Notes: a model not told the origin generated them from the letters alone. DNA of 64,000 nt from Caballeronia insecticola (GCF_000402035.1 NC_021294.1:682001-746000), one strand, 5' to 3'; shown: positions 1 through 9,157, counted from the first letter of the stretch. Made by a program: numbers and translations.

Positions 1-1
1 G

Positions 2-865
2 CAGGCGCCGGATAACACCGTCGCGGGCGCCGTGTCGCTCGCACCCGAGGCAAAGCTCGACGCGCGCTTCAATCCGTGCCCGCCGGACCCGAGCATCATC
101 CACGCGAAGGGCCTGCCGGGCTTCCTGGAGCGCACGGCAACGCAGCCAACCGGCTCCAAAGCCGATGCGCTCGTCGCGATGACCGCGCCGCATCTGAAGA
201 AGTCCGCGCCCGCGACGGACAGCGACGTGTCCGATCTGCCGCTCATCGAACTGCGCGCGGCGCAGCCGACCGACCTGCTCGCGATCGTCATTTCCGGCGA
301 CGGCGGCTGGCGCGATCTCGACAAGACGATGGCGCTCGCGCTGCAACGCGACGGCGTATCGGTGATCGGGATCGATTCGCTGCGCTACTTCTGGAGCGAG
401 AAATCGCCGCAGCAGACCGCCAACGATATTGCCCGCGTGGTTCGCGCCTACAACGCGCGCTGGCATACGAGCCATGTGGCGCTGCTCGGCTATTCGTTCG
501 GCGCGGACGTAATGCCGTTCGCCTACAACCGCCTGCCGGACGCGGTGCGCGCGCAGGTGTCGTATATCTCGCTGATGGGCTTTTCGCCCGCGGCGGATTT
601 CCAGATTCGCGTGACGGGCTGGCTCGGCATGAAGGCGAGCGAAAAGGCGCTCAAAGTGCGCCCGGAACTCAACAAGCTGCCGCCTGCGATGGTGCAATGC
701 ATCTACGGCGAGAAGGAAGAGGACACGCTGTGTCCGCAGCTCGCGAAGACGGGCATCGAGGTAGTGAAGCTGCCGGGCGATCATCACTTCGGCGGCGACT
801 ACGATGCGCTCGCGCGACGTATTCTCGCGGGCTGGCGCAAGCAGATCGCGGCGCGGCAGGGGTGA
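2..865 (+). CDS. AcvB/VirJ family virulence protein (5' end outside window)
   Basis: The frame is open from the first bases, so the N-terminus lies upstream and 287 residues are visible. AcvB/VirJ proteins are periplasmic alpha/beta hydrolases; characterised members hydrolyse lysyl-phosphatidylglycerol. The visible part has the VirJ-type segment ISGDGGWRDLDK followed by a nucleophile elbow GYSFGAD (G-x-S-x-G), with a late His in PGDHHFGGDY as the likely catalytic base. In Burkholderiales acvB usually follows a lysyl-PG synthetase gene, which would be upstream of the window. The family assignment is secure; the substrate is inferred. Confidence 0.85.
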   Translation, partial: QAPDNTVAGAVSLAPEAKLDARFNPCPPDPSIIHAKGLPGFLERTATQPTGSKADALVAMTAPHLKKSAPATDSDVSDLPLIELRAAQPTDLLAIVISGDGGWRDLDKTMALALQRDGVSVIGIDSLRYFWSEKSPQQTANDIARVVRAYNARWHTSHVALLGYSFGADVMPFAYNRLPDAVRAQVSYISLMGFSPAADFQIRVTGWLGMKASEKALKVRPELNKLPPAMVQCIYGEKEEDTLCPQLAKTGIEVVKLPGDHHFGGDYDALARRILAGWRKQIAARQG

Positions 866-935
866 GCGGCTCGCCCGTCGCATGATGGTCTGAACGCTGC
901 GTTACCATGTGCGGAACCCGTTCACGGAGTTCCGC

Positions 936-1319
936 ATGTCCCTGATCGATCATCTCGACCATCTCGTGCTGACCTGCGTCGATGTAGAAGCGACTCGCCG
1001 CTTTTACATCGACGTGCTGCAAATGAAGCTCGAAACCTTCGGCGACGGCCGCATGGCCTTTCGCTTCGGCAATCAGAAAATCAACCTCCACGTGCGCGGC
1101 GCCGAGTTCGAACCGAAGGCGCATCTGCCGGTTCCGGGCGCGCTCGATCTGTGCTTCATCGCCTCGGTGCCGCTCGATCGCGTGATCGAACGGCTCGCGC
1201 AGATGAACGTGCCGATCATCGAAGGTCCGGTCGAGCGCACCGGCGCGACGCAGAAGCTGCGCTCCGTCTACGTGCGCGATCCGGACTACAACCTCATCGA
1301 GATTTCCGAGCTTATTTGA
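936..1319 (+). CDS. VOC family protein (glyoxalase/bleomycin resistance fold)
   Basis: A 127-residue single-domain vicinal oxygen chelate protein. The N-terminus HLDHLVLTCVDVEATRRFY is the classic VOC start, supplying a metal-ligand His. The C-terminus YVRDPDYNLIEIS holds the conserved DPDxNLIE with the ligand Glu. The ATG at 936 is preceded by GGAG at 926; an upstream GTG would add nine residues not typical of the family. Members include glyoxalases, extradiol dioxygenases and resistance proteins; the substrate cannot be told. It converges on the next gene with an 8-base overlap of stops. Confidence 0.85.
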   Translation: MSLIDHLDHLVLTCVDVEATRRFYIDVLQMKLETFGDGRMAFRFGNQKINLHVRGAEFEPKAHLPVPGALDLCFIASVPLDRVIERLAQMNVPIIEGPVERTGATQKLRSVYVRDPDYNLIEISELI

Positions 1320-1821
1320 GCGGGCCGAGAAAGTCGCGCTTGCCGATCGGCGCGCCGAGATGGCGCAGGATGTCGTGCGTCGTGACGACGTGGAAATAGA
1401 AGTTCGGCAAGCCGAAGCCGAACAGATAATCGACGCCCGAGAACGACGGCGAAAAGTCCGGGAATTTCAGCGTGACGTTGCGCGTTTCGCTGTCGGCGAG
1501 CGCGTTGCGGTCGATGCTCTTCAAGAACGCGATTGTCTTTTCGATGCGCGCCGCGAGCGACGGGAAGCTGTCTTCGTTGTCCTCGAAGCGCGGCGCTTCG
1601 ACGCCCGCGAGCCGCGCCGCCGAGAGCTTCGCGGTATCGCTCGCGCGCTGGATCTGCGCGGCGAGCGACAGCATGTCGGGCGCAAGGCGCGCGTTGATTA
1701 CATCGGCGTGAGCGAGGCCTTTTTGATCGGCGTAGGCGGCGCCTTTTTCGAGCAGATCCGCGCACACTTCGAGGCCGCGGATAAAGACGGGGATTGACGC
1801 GCGATACATCGTGAGGGACAT
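1312..1821 (-). CDS. DUF1993 domain-containing protein
   Basis: A 169-residue protein with the DUF1993 pattern: MSLTMYRASIPVFIRGLEV at the start, a helical middle, and FHVVTTHDILRHLGAPIGK near the end. The family belongs to the DinB/YfiT-like four-helix-bundle fold and its biochemical role is unknown. The start at 1821 is chosen because an AAGGAG box lies just upstream; the longer open frame upstream reads low-complexity sequence across a short repeat. No signal peptide or membrane segment is visible, so it is probably cytoplasmic. Confidence 0.8.
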   Translation of the reverse strand: MSLTMYRASIPVFIRGLEVCADLLEKGAAYADQKGLAHADVINARLAPDMLSLAAQIQRASDTAKLSAARLAGVEAPRFEDNEDSFPSLAARIEKTIAFLKSIDRNALADSETRNVTLKFPDFSPSFSGVDYLFGFGLPNFYFHVVTTHDILRHLGAPIGKRDFLGPLK

Positions 1822-1886
1822 GGGCTTGTGCTCCTTGAGTGTGTTGTCGACAGGGGAGACAAGCATAGCAACAGGCGCATTCGCCT

Positions 1887-1912
1887 GCCGGAATCGCCGG
1901 AATCGCCGGAAT
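1887..1912. repeat. Short direct repeat, 9 bp x 3
   Basis: Three head-to-tail copies of GCCGGAATC (the last differs in its final base), lying between two minus-strand genes. Probably a slippage-prone simple repeat without a defined role. Confidence 0.6.
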
Positions 1913-1928
1913 GGACGAGACGACGCGC

Positions 1929-2120
1929 TCAAGGCTTGCTCTGCTTGCGCCGCTTCGGCTGAGATGCATGACGCGCTTCCCACGCGCGCAACTGCGTCTC
2001 GTAACGCTCGAGCGCTTCCTCATAGAGATCGAAGACGCACGGATTGCAGCCGCTCTGGCAGCAGTCTTCCGGCAAGGGGCGCTCGGGCGGCGTCGGGCGC
2101 GGGTCGTCGTGGCGGGTCAT
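1929..2120 (-). CDS. Small oxidoreductase-like domain protein
   Basis: A 63-residue protein with a proline-rich start and the segment DCCQSGCNPCVFDLYEEAL, matching the short oxidoreductase-like domain (Pfam Oxidored-like) found alone in many proteobacteria. The four close cysteines suggest metal or redox function, but no activity has been shown for stand-alone members. The basic C-terminus (KRRKQSK) is typical. Upstream of it on the minus strand is the region that also carries the leader of the divergent acylase gene. Confidence 0.75.
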   Translation of the reverse strand: MTRHDDPRPTPPERPLPEDCCQSGCNPCVFDLYEEALERYETQLRAWEARHASQPKRRKQSKP

Positions 2121-2279
2121 CTGAATGTGCGTGGCGTCATCGATGCATTGTGCAACGGCTTCGCGCCGCGGACGCGAGCGGCTAAACTTTGGCGGCGCGC
2201 CGGTCGCGGCGAATGCGATACTGCGCGCGGGACAATGATCCGCCCGTCGTCACGTCGATCGGACCGAGGGACTCACGCG

Positions 2280-4766
2280 ATGAATCACTTCGTCAGCCTT
2301 GCGATCTCCGGGGTGCTCGCGAGCGCCTTGCTGGCCGGCTGCGTCGTGCCGCCGCCGGCACCGGGCGCCTCCGGTCAGACCGGCGCGGCTTATCAAACCG
2401 CCCCGGCCGCGCAAAGCGCCTGGAGCGCGGAAATCCGCCGCACGCAGGACGGCATTCCGCACATTCGCGCGGCCGACTGGGGCAGCCTCGGCTTTGGTTT
2501 CGGCTATGCGCAGGCACAAGACAACCTGTGCACGCTCGCCGACGCCTTCGTCACGTATCGCGGCGAGCGCTCCGCCTACTTCGGCGCGGACGCACGGCCG
2601 CCTTCGACCGCGACCTTCGGTCAGCCGCGCAACATCGACGCCGATTTTTTCTTCCGCATGATCGGCGATCAGGCGACGGTCGAGCGTTACCGCTCCGCGC
2701 AGCCCGTCGAGCTGCGCAGTTTGATCGACGGTTTCGCGAGCGGCTACAACCGCTATCTCGCCGATCTCAACGCCGGCAGCTTTCCGGGCGCGCACGCGGT
2801 GTGCCGGGGCAAGCCGTGGGTCGACAAGATCAGCGCCGACGACATCTATCTGCGATTGATTGCAGCCAATCTCGCGGGCGGCTCGGTGCGCTTCCTGACG
2901 CCGATCGCAACGGCGCATCCGCCCAAACCCGCTGCGGCTCCACGCGGCGACAGCGAGCCGCCCGCGCCGACCGCCCAGGCGTCGCCCGACGCGCTGCGCT
3001 TTTCCATCGGCGAGAATCCGGGCATCGGCAGCAATGCGCTTGCATTCGGCGCACCGATCACGCGCGACAAACGCAGCATCCTGTTCGGCAATCCGCACTG
3101 GTTCTGGCGCGGCCCCGACCGCTTTTATCAGGCGCAACTGACCATTCCGGGCCAGGTGAACGTCGCGGGCGTGTCGTTTCTCGGTGTGCCGCTGATCGTG
3201 CTCGGCTTCAACGAGAACATCGCGTGGACGCATACGGTGTCGAGCGCGCGGCGCTTCGGCATCTTCCAGTTGACGCTCGATTCCGCCGATCCGACGCGCT
3301 ATCTCGTCGATGGCCAGAGCGAAGCGATGACGCCCGTGCCGCTCACGGTGCGCTCGCGCCGCGCCGACGGCACGCTCGAATCCGTGTCGCGCACGCTCTA
3401 CAAGACGCGTTTTGGGCTGGTCGTCGATCTGTCGGCGATGGCGCAGGGCCTCGGCTGGAGCGCGCAACGCGCGTACGCACTCGCCGACGTGAACGTCGAC
3501 AACACGCGCGCGTTTCAAAATTTCCTGGCGTGGAATCAGGCGCGCTCGCTGACCGACTTCATGGCAATCCAGAAGCGTTATGCGGGCATGCCGTGGGTCA
3601 ATACGTTCGCGATCGGACGTGGCGACGAGCGCGTCTGGTTCGCAGACCTAGGCCCGATTCCGAACGTGCCCGATGCGCTCGCGGACGCCTGCACGACACC
3701 CGCAGGCCGCGCGTTCGCGGGCCGCGTGACCGGCGTGCCGTTTCTCGACGGCTCGAAAAGCGCATGCGCCTGGCGCGTCGATTCGGCGAGCGTGCAACCG
3801 GGCGCGCTGCCCGTCGAACAATTGCCGAACACGGTGCGCGGCGATTACGTCGGCAATTTCAACGACAGCTACTGGCTAACCAACGCGAACGCGCCGATGT
3901 CGGGCTATCCGCGTATCGCGGGCGCGACGGGCGTCGAACAGTCGCTGCGCACGCGTTACGGCCATCTGCTCGCGGCGCGGCTGCAGCGCGAGCGCGGCGG
4001 CATCACGCGCGAGGCGCTCGAATCCGCCGTGCTCGAGACGAACTCGATGTCCGAGCGGCTGTTCCGCAAGCCCTTGCTCGACGCGGTCTGCACCGTCAAC
4101 GATGCCGTCTCGAACCTGCACGACGCGTGCGAGGTGCTGCGGCAATGGAACGGCACGGCCGATATCGATGCGCGCGGCGCGAACCTGTGGGACGAGTTCT
4201 GGCTGCGCGTGACGCGTATCGCGCCGGAGCGGCTCTACGAGTCCGGCTTCGATCCGAACAAGCCGCTCGCGACGCCCGGCGGCTTCAACGTCGACAATCC
4301 GGCCGTGCTGCAGGATTTGCGTCAGGCGCTCGGCGGCGCGGCGCTCGCGCTCAGATTGAACGGCTTTGCGCTCGATTCGCGGCGCGGCGACATTCTCTAC
4401 ACGATGCGAAACGGCGCGCGCGTGCCGCTGTACGGCGGCTGCGACGAGGCGGGCTATTTCACGATCGTCTGCGCGCGGCGTCCGCTCGATGCAAAGGGCT
4501 ATCCGATGGACGTCAGCGGCCAGGGCGACAGCTACGTGCAGGTCGTCACCTTCGGCACGAGCGGCGTGGAAGCGGACACGATGCTTTCACATTCCGAATC
4601 GGACGATCCGGCCTCGCCGCATTCCGGCGATGCGACGCGCGCGTTCGCGGCAAAACGCTGGGCGCGCTTTCCGTTCACCGATCAGGCGATCGACGCGGAT
4701 CCGGCTGTGACGCGCGTGGTCGTGTTCGGAACCCGCGACGACGCTGCGGCCCCGCCGGCGCGTTGA
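2280..4766 (+). CDS. Penicillin acylase family lipoprotein (Ntn hydrolase; AHL-acylase-like)
   Basis: An 828-residue Ntn-hydrolase precursor. The start ATG at 2280 opens a lipoprotein signal ending ALLAGC (Cys21), so the enzyme should be anchored in the envelope. The alpha-chain start TQDGIPHIRA and the maturation site GIGSNALAFG, with predicted nucleophile Ser251 after Gly, are classic for the PvdQ/aculeacin acylase branch, as is FGNPHWFW downstream. A disordered Pro/Ala-rich linker lies just before the cleavage site. Related enzymes deacylate acyl-homoserine lactones, pyoverdine precursors or lipopeptides; which substrate applies here is unknown. An upstream open frame is not coding. Confidence 0.88.
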   Translation: MNHFVSLAISGVLASALLAGCVVPPPAPGASGQTGAAYQTAPAAQSAWSAEIRRTQDGIPHIRAADWGSLGFGFGYAQAQDNLCTLADAFVTYRGERSAYFGADARPPSTATFGQPRNIDADFFFRMIGDQATVERYRSAQPVELRSLIDGFASGYNRYLADLNAGSFPGAHAVCRGKPWVDKISADDIYLRLIAANLAGGSVRFLTPIATAHPPKPAAAPRGDSEPPAPTAQASPDALRFSIGENPGIGSNALAFGAPITRDKRSILFGNPHWFWRGPDRFYQAQLTIPGQVNVAGVSFLGVPLIVLGFNENIAWTHTVSSARRFGIFQLTLDSADPTRYLVDGQSEAMTPVPLTVRSRRADGTLESVSRTLYKTRFGLVVDLSAMAQGLGWSAQRAYALADVNVDNTRAFQNFLAWNQARSLTDFMAIQKRYAGMPWVNTFAIGRGDERVWFADLGPIPNVPDALADACTTPAGRAFAGRVTGVPFLDGSKSACAWRVDSASVQPGALPVEQLPNTVRGDYVGNFNDSYWLTNANAPMSGYPRIAGATGVEQSLRTRYGHLLAARLQRERGGITREALESAVLETNSMSERLFRKPLLDAVCTVNDAVSNLHDACEVLRQWNGTADIDARGANLWDEFWLRVTRIAPERLYESGFDPNKPLATPGGFNVDNPAVLQDLRQALGGAALALRLNGFALDSRRGDILYTMRNGARVPLYGGCDEAGYFTIVCARRPLDAKGYPMDVSGQGDSYVQVVTFGTSGVEADTMLSHSESDDPASPHSGDATRAFAAKRWARFPFTDQAIDADPAVTRVVVFGTRDDAAAPPAR

Positions 4767-4863
4767 AAAAATTATTTAAAACACGCGAGCTTGGCGCGCG
4801 GGCCGTCGAATCAGGGGCAATTCCCGTCTATCATTTAAGTTTGCTCGAAAGGGATACACGGTC

Positions 4864-6333
4864 ATGACTATCGGCGACAGCACGCAGCACGAAGACGCGG
4901 TACGGCTCGATTCCGCCGTCCTGCGCGAATTCGTGGAGCGCAAATGGAACGACGAGATCGTTCCCGCGCTGACCGACTACATCGCGGTCCCGGCAAAGAG
5001 CCCGATGTTCGACAACGACTGGGCGCGCCACGGTTTTATCGAGCGCGTCGTGACGGATGCGGTCGACTGGGTGAAAGCGCAGCCGGTCAAAGGGCTCAAG
5101 GTCGAGATCGTGCGCTTGCCCGAACGCACGCCGGTGATCTTTTTCGAGGCGCCGGCTACGCGCTCCGGCAGCACGGAAACAGTCGTGCTTTACGGCCATC
5201 TGGACAAGCAGCCGGAATTCGAAGGCTGGCGCAGCGATCTCGGCCCGTGGACGCCCAAGTTCGAAGACGGCAAGCTCTACGGCCGGGGCGGCGCCGACGA
5301 CGGCTACGCCACCTACGCCAGCATCACCGCGCTCGCGGCGCTGGATGCGCAGGGCGTCGAGCGGCCGCGCTGCGTGGGCATCATCGAGACGTGCGAAGAA
5401 TCGGGCAGCTACGACTTGCTGCCGTACATCGACGCGTTGCGCGAGCGGCTCGGCGACGTCGGGCTCGTGATCTGTCTGGACTCGGGCGCGGGCAATTACG
5501 ATCAGCTCTGGCTCACGACTTCGCTGCGCGGCCTCGTCGCGGGCGACCTCGAAGTGCAGGTGCTCGACGAGGGCATCCACTCGGGCGGCTATGGCGGCAT
5601 CGCGCCGTCGACATTTCGCATCATGCGGCAACTGTTCGAGCGTCTCGAAGATGCGAGCACCGGCGACTTGCTGCCGCGCGATTTTCACTGTCCGATTCCG
5701 CTTCTGCGCGAGCGCGAAGCCGAAGCCACGGCGCGCATTCTCGGCGACGACGTCTGGAAGAAACTGCCGTGGAGCTGCGGTCAGGACGGCGGCAGCGTCC
5801 TCCCGACGACAACCGATCCCCGCGAGGCACTGATCAATTCGACGTGGCGGCCGTCGCTTACGGTGACGGGCGCAGCCGGTCTGCCTCCGCTCGCGGACGC
5901 AGGCAATGTGCTCGCGCCGCGCACGGCGTTCAAGCTGTCGCTGCGGCTTCCGCCGCTCGTGGATGCCGCCGGAGCGGTCGAGCGGCTCAAGTCGCTGCTG
6001 GAGTTCGATCCGCCCTATAACGCGAAGGTCACGTTCAAGCCGGAAGTGGGCGCCGCCACCGGCTGGAATGCGCCCGACCTGGCGCCCTGGCTGGCGACGT
6101 CGCTGAACGATGCCTCGCAGCGGCACTTCGACGCGAATGTCGCGTTCATGGGTCAAGGCGGCACCATTCCGCTGATGAACACGCTGAAGGAAGGCTTTCC
6201 GCGCTCGCAATTCATGGTGTGCGGCGTGCTCGGCCCGAAATCCAACGCGCACGGTCCGAACGAATTCCTGCATGTGCCGTATGCAAAGAAGCTGACGGCC
6301 GCGGTTGCGGAGGTGATCGCCGCGGCACCGTGA
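4864..6333 (+). CDS. M20 family metallopeptidase (dipeptidase-like)
   Basis: A 489-residue zinc peptidase of the M20/M25/M40 group. The metal and catalytic motifs are in order: YGHLDKQP (His and Asp), GRGGADDGY (bridging Asp), ETCEESGS (catalytic Glu pair), and a late AHGPNEF His. The lid domain sits between them. The length matches the M20 dipeptidase group of Burkholderia. There is no signal peptide, so it is cytoplasmic. It stands alone, followed within 30 bases by a strong terminator. It probably cleaves dipeptides or acylated amino acids. Confidence 0.88.
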   Translation: MTIGDSTQHEDAVRLDSAVLREFVERKWNDEIVPALTDYIAVPAKSPMFDNDWARHGFIERVVTDAVDWVKAQPVKGLKVEIVRLPERTPVIFFEAPATRSGSTETVVLYGHLDKQPEFEGWRSDLGPWTPKFEDGKLYGRGGADDGYATYASITALAALDAQGVERPRCVGIIETCEESGSYDLLPYIDALRERLGDVGLVICLDSGAGNYDQLWLTTSLRGLVAGDLEVQVLDEGIHSGGYGGIAPSTFRIMRQLFERLEDASTGDLLPRDFHCPIPLLREREAEATARILGDDVWKKLPWSCGQDGGSVLPTTTDPREALINSTWRPSLTVTGAAGLPPLADAGNVLAPRTAFKLSLRLPPLVDAAGAVERLKSLLEFDPPYNAKVTFKPEVGAATGWNAPDLAPWLATSLNDASQRHFDANVAFMGQGGTIPLMNTLKEGFPRSQFMVCGVLGPKSNAHGPNEFLHVPYAKKLTAAVAEVIAAAP

Positions 6334-6358
6334 GCGTTGCACGGCTTGATCAAGACGG

Positions 6359-6388
6359 AAGCCCGGACCTCGGTCCGGGCTTTTTTTT
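6359..6388 (+). terminator. Rho-independent terminator after M20 peptidase
   Basis: A 9-bp perfect GC-rich stem GCCCGGACC / GGTCCGGGC with a two-base loop is followed directly by eight T residues, 28 bases past the peptidase stop. Confidence 0.9.
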
Positions 6389-6428
6389 CGCCGCTTTTCC
6401 ACCGCTTCTAAGCGAATTTTGTAAAACC

Positions 6429-6445
6429 AACTGGTAAGGCCAGTT
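6429..6445. promoter_or_regulatory. Operator-like palindrome upstream of LDH2-family gene
   Basis: AACTGGTAAGGCCAGTT has perfect 6-base arms around a 5-base centre. The TGG-N5-CCA layout is that of FCD-type GntR operators such as those of LldR and PdhR. It sits about 80 bases before the dehydrogenase start. A related copy lies just past the gene at 7660-7672. No GntR gene is in the window. Confidence 0.5.
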
Positions 6446-6523
6446 GATCGTCTGTAAAGTGGGAGGCCCGCGCGTTTCTCAAAAAACGGCGCGCGAGCCA
6501 CCAACCAGGAGACGAGTGTCGCA

Positions 6524-7633
6524 ATGAATGCATCCCCAACGTCCACCACTTCCGCCACCGAACAGCGCATCGCCGCCGACACGTTGCACGCCTACGTCCG
6601 GGCGATCTGGGAACACGCAGGCAGCACGCCGCGCGAGGCGGAACTGGTCGCCGATCACCTCGTGATGTCGAATCTGTCGGGCCATGATTCGCACGGCGTC
6701 GGCATGATTCCGCGCTACGTCGCGTCGCTCGGCGAGGGGCAGTTGAAGCTCAATACGCATGCCGAGATCGTGCGCGACGCGGGCGCGGTGCTGACCGTCG
6801 ATGGCCGCAAGGGCTTCGGTCAGGTCGTGGCCTACGAGGCGATGGAACACGGCATCGAACGCGCGAAAAAGCTCGGTGTCTGCGCGGTCGGACTGCGCAA
6901 TGCGCATCACATCGGGCGTATCGGACATTGGGCGGAACAGTGCGCGAAGGCCGGGCTGGTGTCGTTCCACTTCGTGAATGTGGCGGGCGATCCGCTCGTC
7001 GCGCCGTTCGGCGGCATCGACCGGCGCTTCGGCACGAACCCGTTCTGCGCGGCCTATCCGCGCGCGGGCAAGAGCCCGCTCGTGCTCGATTTCGCGACCG
7101 CCGGAATCGCGTATGGCAAGACGCGCGTGGCGTACAACAAGGGCGTGAAGGTCGCGCCGGGCATGCTGCTCGATCACGAGGGCAAGCCGACCATCGAACC
7201 GAAGGTGATGCACGAGGAGCCGTTCGGCTCGCTCACCGCGTTCGGCCTGCACAAAGGTTCGGGGCTCGCGGCGCTATGCGAGATTTTCGGCGGTGCGCTG
7301 TCGGGCGGCTACACGACGCACGAAAGCACGCTGGAGACCTCGAGCGCGATCATCAACTGCATGACCTCGGTGATTCTCGACCCCAACGCCTTCGACGCCC
7401 CCGCCGCGCAAGCCGAAGCCGAAGCGTTCCTCGAATGGATGAAGGCTTCGCCGCACGCGGAAGGAATCGACGCGATTCACGCGCCGGGCGAGCCCGAGGA
7501 AGCGCGGCGCGCGGAACGCACGGCGAACGGCATCGCGATCGATCCGACGACGTGGAAGCAGATCCGCGAATCGGCGGCGACGTCGGGCATGCCTGACGCC
7601 GACATCGAGAAGTTTGCGAGCGCGCTCAAGTAA
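6524..7633 (+). CDS. Malate/L-lactate dehydrogenase family (LDH2) oxidoreductase
   Basis: A 369-residue NAD(P)-dependent dehydrogenase of the LDH2/MDH2 family, a fold distinct from classical lactate dehydrogenase. Seen are the segment HDSHGVGMIPRY with the conserved His, GLRNAHHIGRIGHWAEQ in the active-site region, and FGTNPFCAAYP. Family members reduce 2-keto acids (malate, lactate, sulfolactate, ureidoglycolate, 2-keto-3-deoxy sugar acids); the substrate here is not defined. The start follows AGGAGA. Operator-like palindromes on both sides suggest control by a GntR-type repressor responding to a hydroxy or keto acid. Confidence 0.87.
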   Translation: MNASPTSTTSATEQRIAADTLHAYVRAIWEHAGSTPREAELVADHLVMSNLSGHDSHGVGMIPRYVASLGEGQLKLNTHAEIVRDAGAVLTVDGRKGFGQVVAYEAMEHGIERAKKLGVCAVGLRNAHHIGRIGHWAEQCAKAGLVSFHFVNVAGDPLVAPFGGIDRRFGTNPFCAAYPRAGKSPLVLDFATAGIAYGKTRVAYNKGVKVAPGMLLDHEGKPTIEPKVMHEEPFGSLTAFGLHKGSGLAALCEIFGGALSGGYTTHESTLETSSAIINCMTSVILDPNAFDAPAAQAEAEAFLEWMKASPHAEGIDAIHAPGEPEEARRAERTANGIAIDPTTWKQIRESAATSGMPDADIEKFASALK

Positions 7634-7651
7634 GTTGCGGACGCGCTTCAC

Positions 7652-7680
7652 GCGGCAAATTGGTCAAGCCAGTTTGCCGC
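7652..7680. terminator. Intergenic hairpin between convergent genes, with operator-like core
   Basis: GCGGCAAA and TTTGCCGC form a perfect 8-bp outer stem. The inner TTGG/CCAG extends it to 12 bp (one G-T pair) around a 5-base loop. No T run follows on either strand, so it is not a canonical terminator. It lies between the dehydrogenase and the convergent epimerase-like gene. Its core TTGGTCAAGCCAG matches the upstream palindrome at 10 of 13 bases. Confidence 0.5.
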
Positions 7681-7700
7681 GCGCGCTGCGCGGGTTGCGG

Positions 7701-8597
7701 TCAGACGACCAGGTCTTTTTCGATCCACTCGATAACCGATGTGCGTTTCGGTTGCCAGCCGAGCAGTTCGCGCGTGCGCTTGCTGCGCACGCGGCTGTTC
7801 GAGCCGAGTCCGTACGAGGCCATTTCGTAACCCCATTCCGCGATCGCCTGGTCGAGCGGCCAGTCTTCAGGACCACGCAGATGCAGCGTCTTTGCCATTG
7901 CGGTGGTCATGTCGCGGAACTGCGCTTCACCGCTCTCGACAAAATAGTACGTGCCCGCCGGCGACTTTTCGAGCGCGAGCCGATAGATCTCGACGACATC
8001 GTCGATATGCACGTTCGACCAGATGTTCAATCCACGCCCCACATGACGCACGATGCCGCTCTTCTTCGCCTGATTTTCGAGCCGCGGCAGTTGCACGCTC
8101 GCGGCGCCCGGCACCGCGCCGTGACCGTAGATCAGCGTGTTGCAGAGCACGGTCGAGCGCACGCCGCGTGTGGCGGCGTCGAGCACGAGATTGTCGATTG
8201 CGACGCGCGGCGCCTTGTCGGGCGTAGGCTCGGGCAGATCGTCTTCGGTGTAGATGGTGTCGGACGCTTCACCACCCGACGCATCGCCGACGATGCTCGA
8301 ACCGCTCGTATGCAGAAAAGGCTTGTTCGAGCCTTCGAGCGCGCCGATCAGCGCCTCGACTGCGCCGCGATGATCGCTGCTCGCCGCGTTGATGACCGCA
8401 TCTGCGGCGCGCGCTTCGGCGGCGAGCAGGGCGGTATCGTCGAGGCTACCGATCACCGGTTCGATGCCGAGGCGCTTCAACGCGTCGCTCTGCTCGGCGC
8501 GACGGATAAGACCGCGCACGCGATGTCCGTCGCGTGCGAGCCCCGCCGCAATCGATCCGCCGATGAAACCGCTCGCGCCTGTGATAAAGATGTTCAT
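7701..8597 (-). CDS. NAD-dependent epimerase/dehydratase family protein
   Basis: A 298-residue extended short-chain dehydrogenase. The N-terminus MNIFITGASGFIGG is the Rossmann GxxGxxG dinucleotide site. ASGGEASDTIYTEDDLPEP and the later NVHIDDVVEIY are typical of the extended SDR/NmrA-like group. The classical Y-x-x-x-K pair is not obvious, so it may be an atypical reductase or a regulator-like member. The start at 8597 is set by a GGAG box; an upstream open frame would add 46 unrelated residues. It is divergent from ridA with about 128 bases between. Confidence 0.82.
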   Translation of the reverse strand: MNIFITGASGFIGGSIAAGLARDGHRVRGLIRRAEQSDALKRLGIEPVIGSLDDTALLAAEARAADAVINAASSDHRGAVEALIGALEGSNKPFLHTSGSSIVGDASGGEASDTIYTEDDLPEPTPDKAPRVAIDNLVLDAATRGVRSTVLCNTLIYGHGAVPGAASVQLPRLENQAKKSGIVRHVGRGLNIWSNVHIDDVVEIYRLALEKSPAGTYYFVESGEAQFRDMTTAMAKTLHLRGPEDWPLDQAIAEWGYEMASYGLGSNSRVRSKRTRELLGWQPKRTSVIEWIEKDLVV

Positions 8598-8725
8598 GCT
8601 TCTGCTCCGTTGAATGTTCAAGTCGATGAGCACAGTATGGGCCGCTTCGACTTTCGCAAAAACGGTGCTAGTCTCAAATGATCCTTGACTCAGAATCAAG
8701 AATTCTCTCTTGATCCCATCCGACG

Positions 8726-9118
8726 ATGCCACCAATCGAACTCATCACCGCGCCCGGCTTGCCGATTCCCGCAGGCCACTACAGCCACGCGACGCGCGCC
8801 GGCAACCTCGTTTGCGTGTCCGGCCAATTGCCGATGCGCCCCGACGGCACGCACACGGGCGACCGCCCGTTCGAAGAGCAGGCGGAACAGACGCTCGCCA
8901 ATTTGCGCACCGTGCTGGAAGCGGCGGGCGCGAGTTTCAGTGACTGCATCGAAGTGACGGTGTATCTCGTGGGCGTCGAGCACTGGAAGGCGTTCAACGA
9001 GATCTACGCGCGTCACTTCGGCGAGTGGAAGCCGGCGCGCGCGGTCGTGCCGGTCAGCGCGCTCCACTATGGCTACTTGCTGGAGATTTCCGCGCGGGCG
9101 TGGGTCGAGCGGAACTGA
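8726..9118 (+). CDS. RidA family enamine/imine deaminase-like protein
   Basis: A 130-residue protein of the YjgF/YER057c/UK114 family. Conserved features: GNLVCVSGQLPMRPDGT, FEEQAEQTLANL, the central CIEVTVYLVG, and PARAVVPVSALHYG carrying the family arginine that binds the substrate carboxylate. Canonical RidA hydrolyses reactive 2-aminoacrylate and related enamines. Several paralogues per genome serve catabolic pathways, so the exact substrate is open. It probably forms a cytoplasmic trimer. No strong ribosome site is seen before this ATG. Confidence 0.88.
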   Translation: MPPIELITAPGLPIPAGHYSHATRAGNLVCVSGQLPMRPDGTHTGDRPFEEQAEQTLANLRTVLEAAGASFSDCIEVTVYLVGVEHWKAFNEIYARHFGEWKPARAVVPVSALHYGYLLEISARAWVERN

Positions 9119-9157
9119 TCGCACGAGCCACGCCCCGACCGCGCCCGAACCCGCGCA

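Noticed and set aside
2189..4867. 892-codon frame overlapping the acylase on the same strand
   Set aside because: Arg-rich frame-shifted shadow; the other frame has the signal peptide and Ntn-hydrolase motifs.
7652..7680. Canonical terminator for the LDH2-family gene
   Set aside because: The stem is strong, but neither side has a T run; kept only as a hairpin with an operator-like core.
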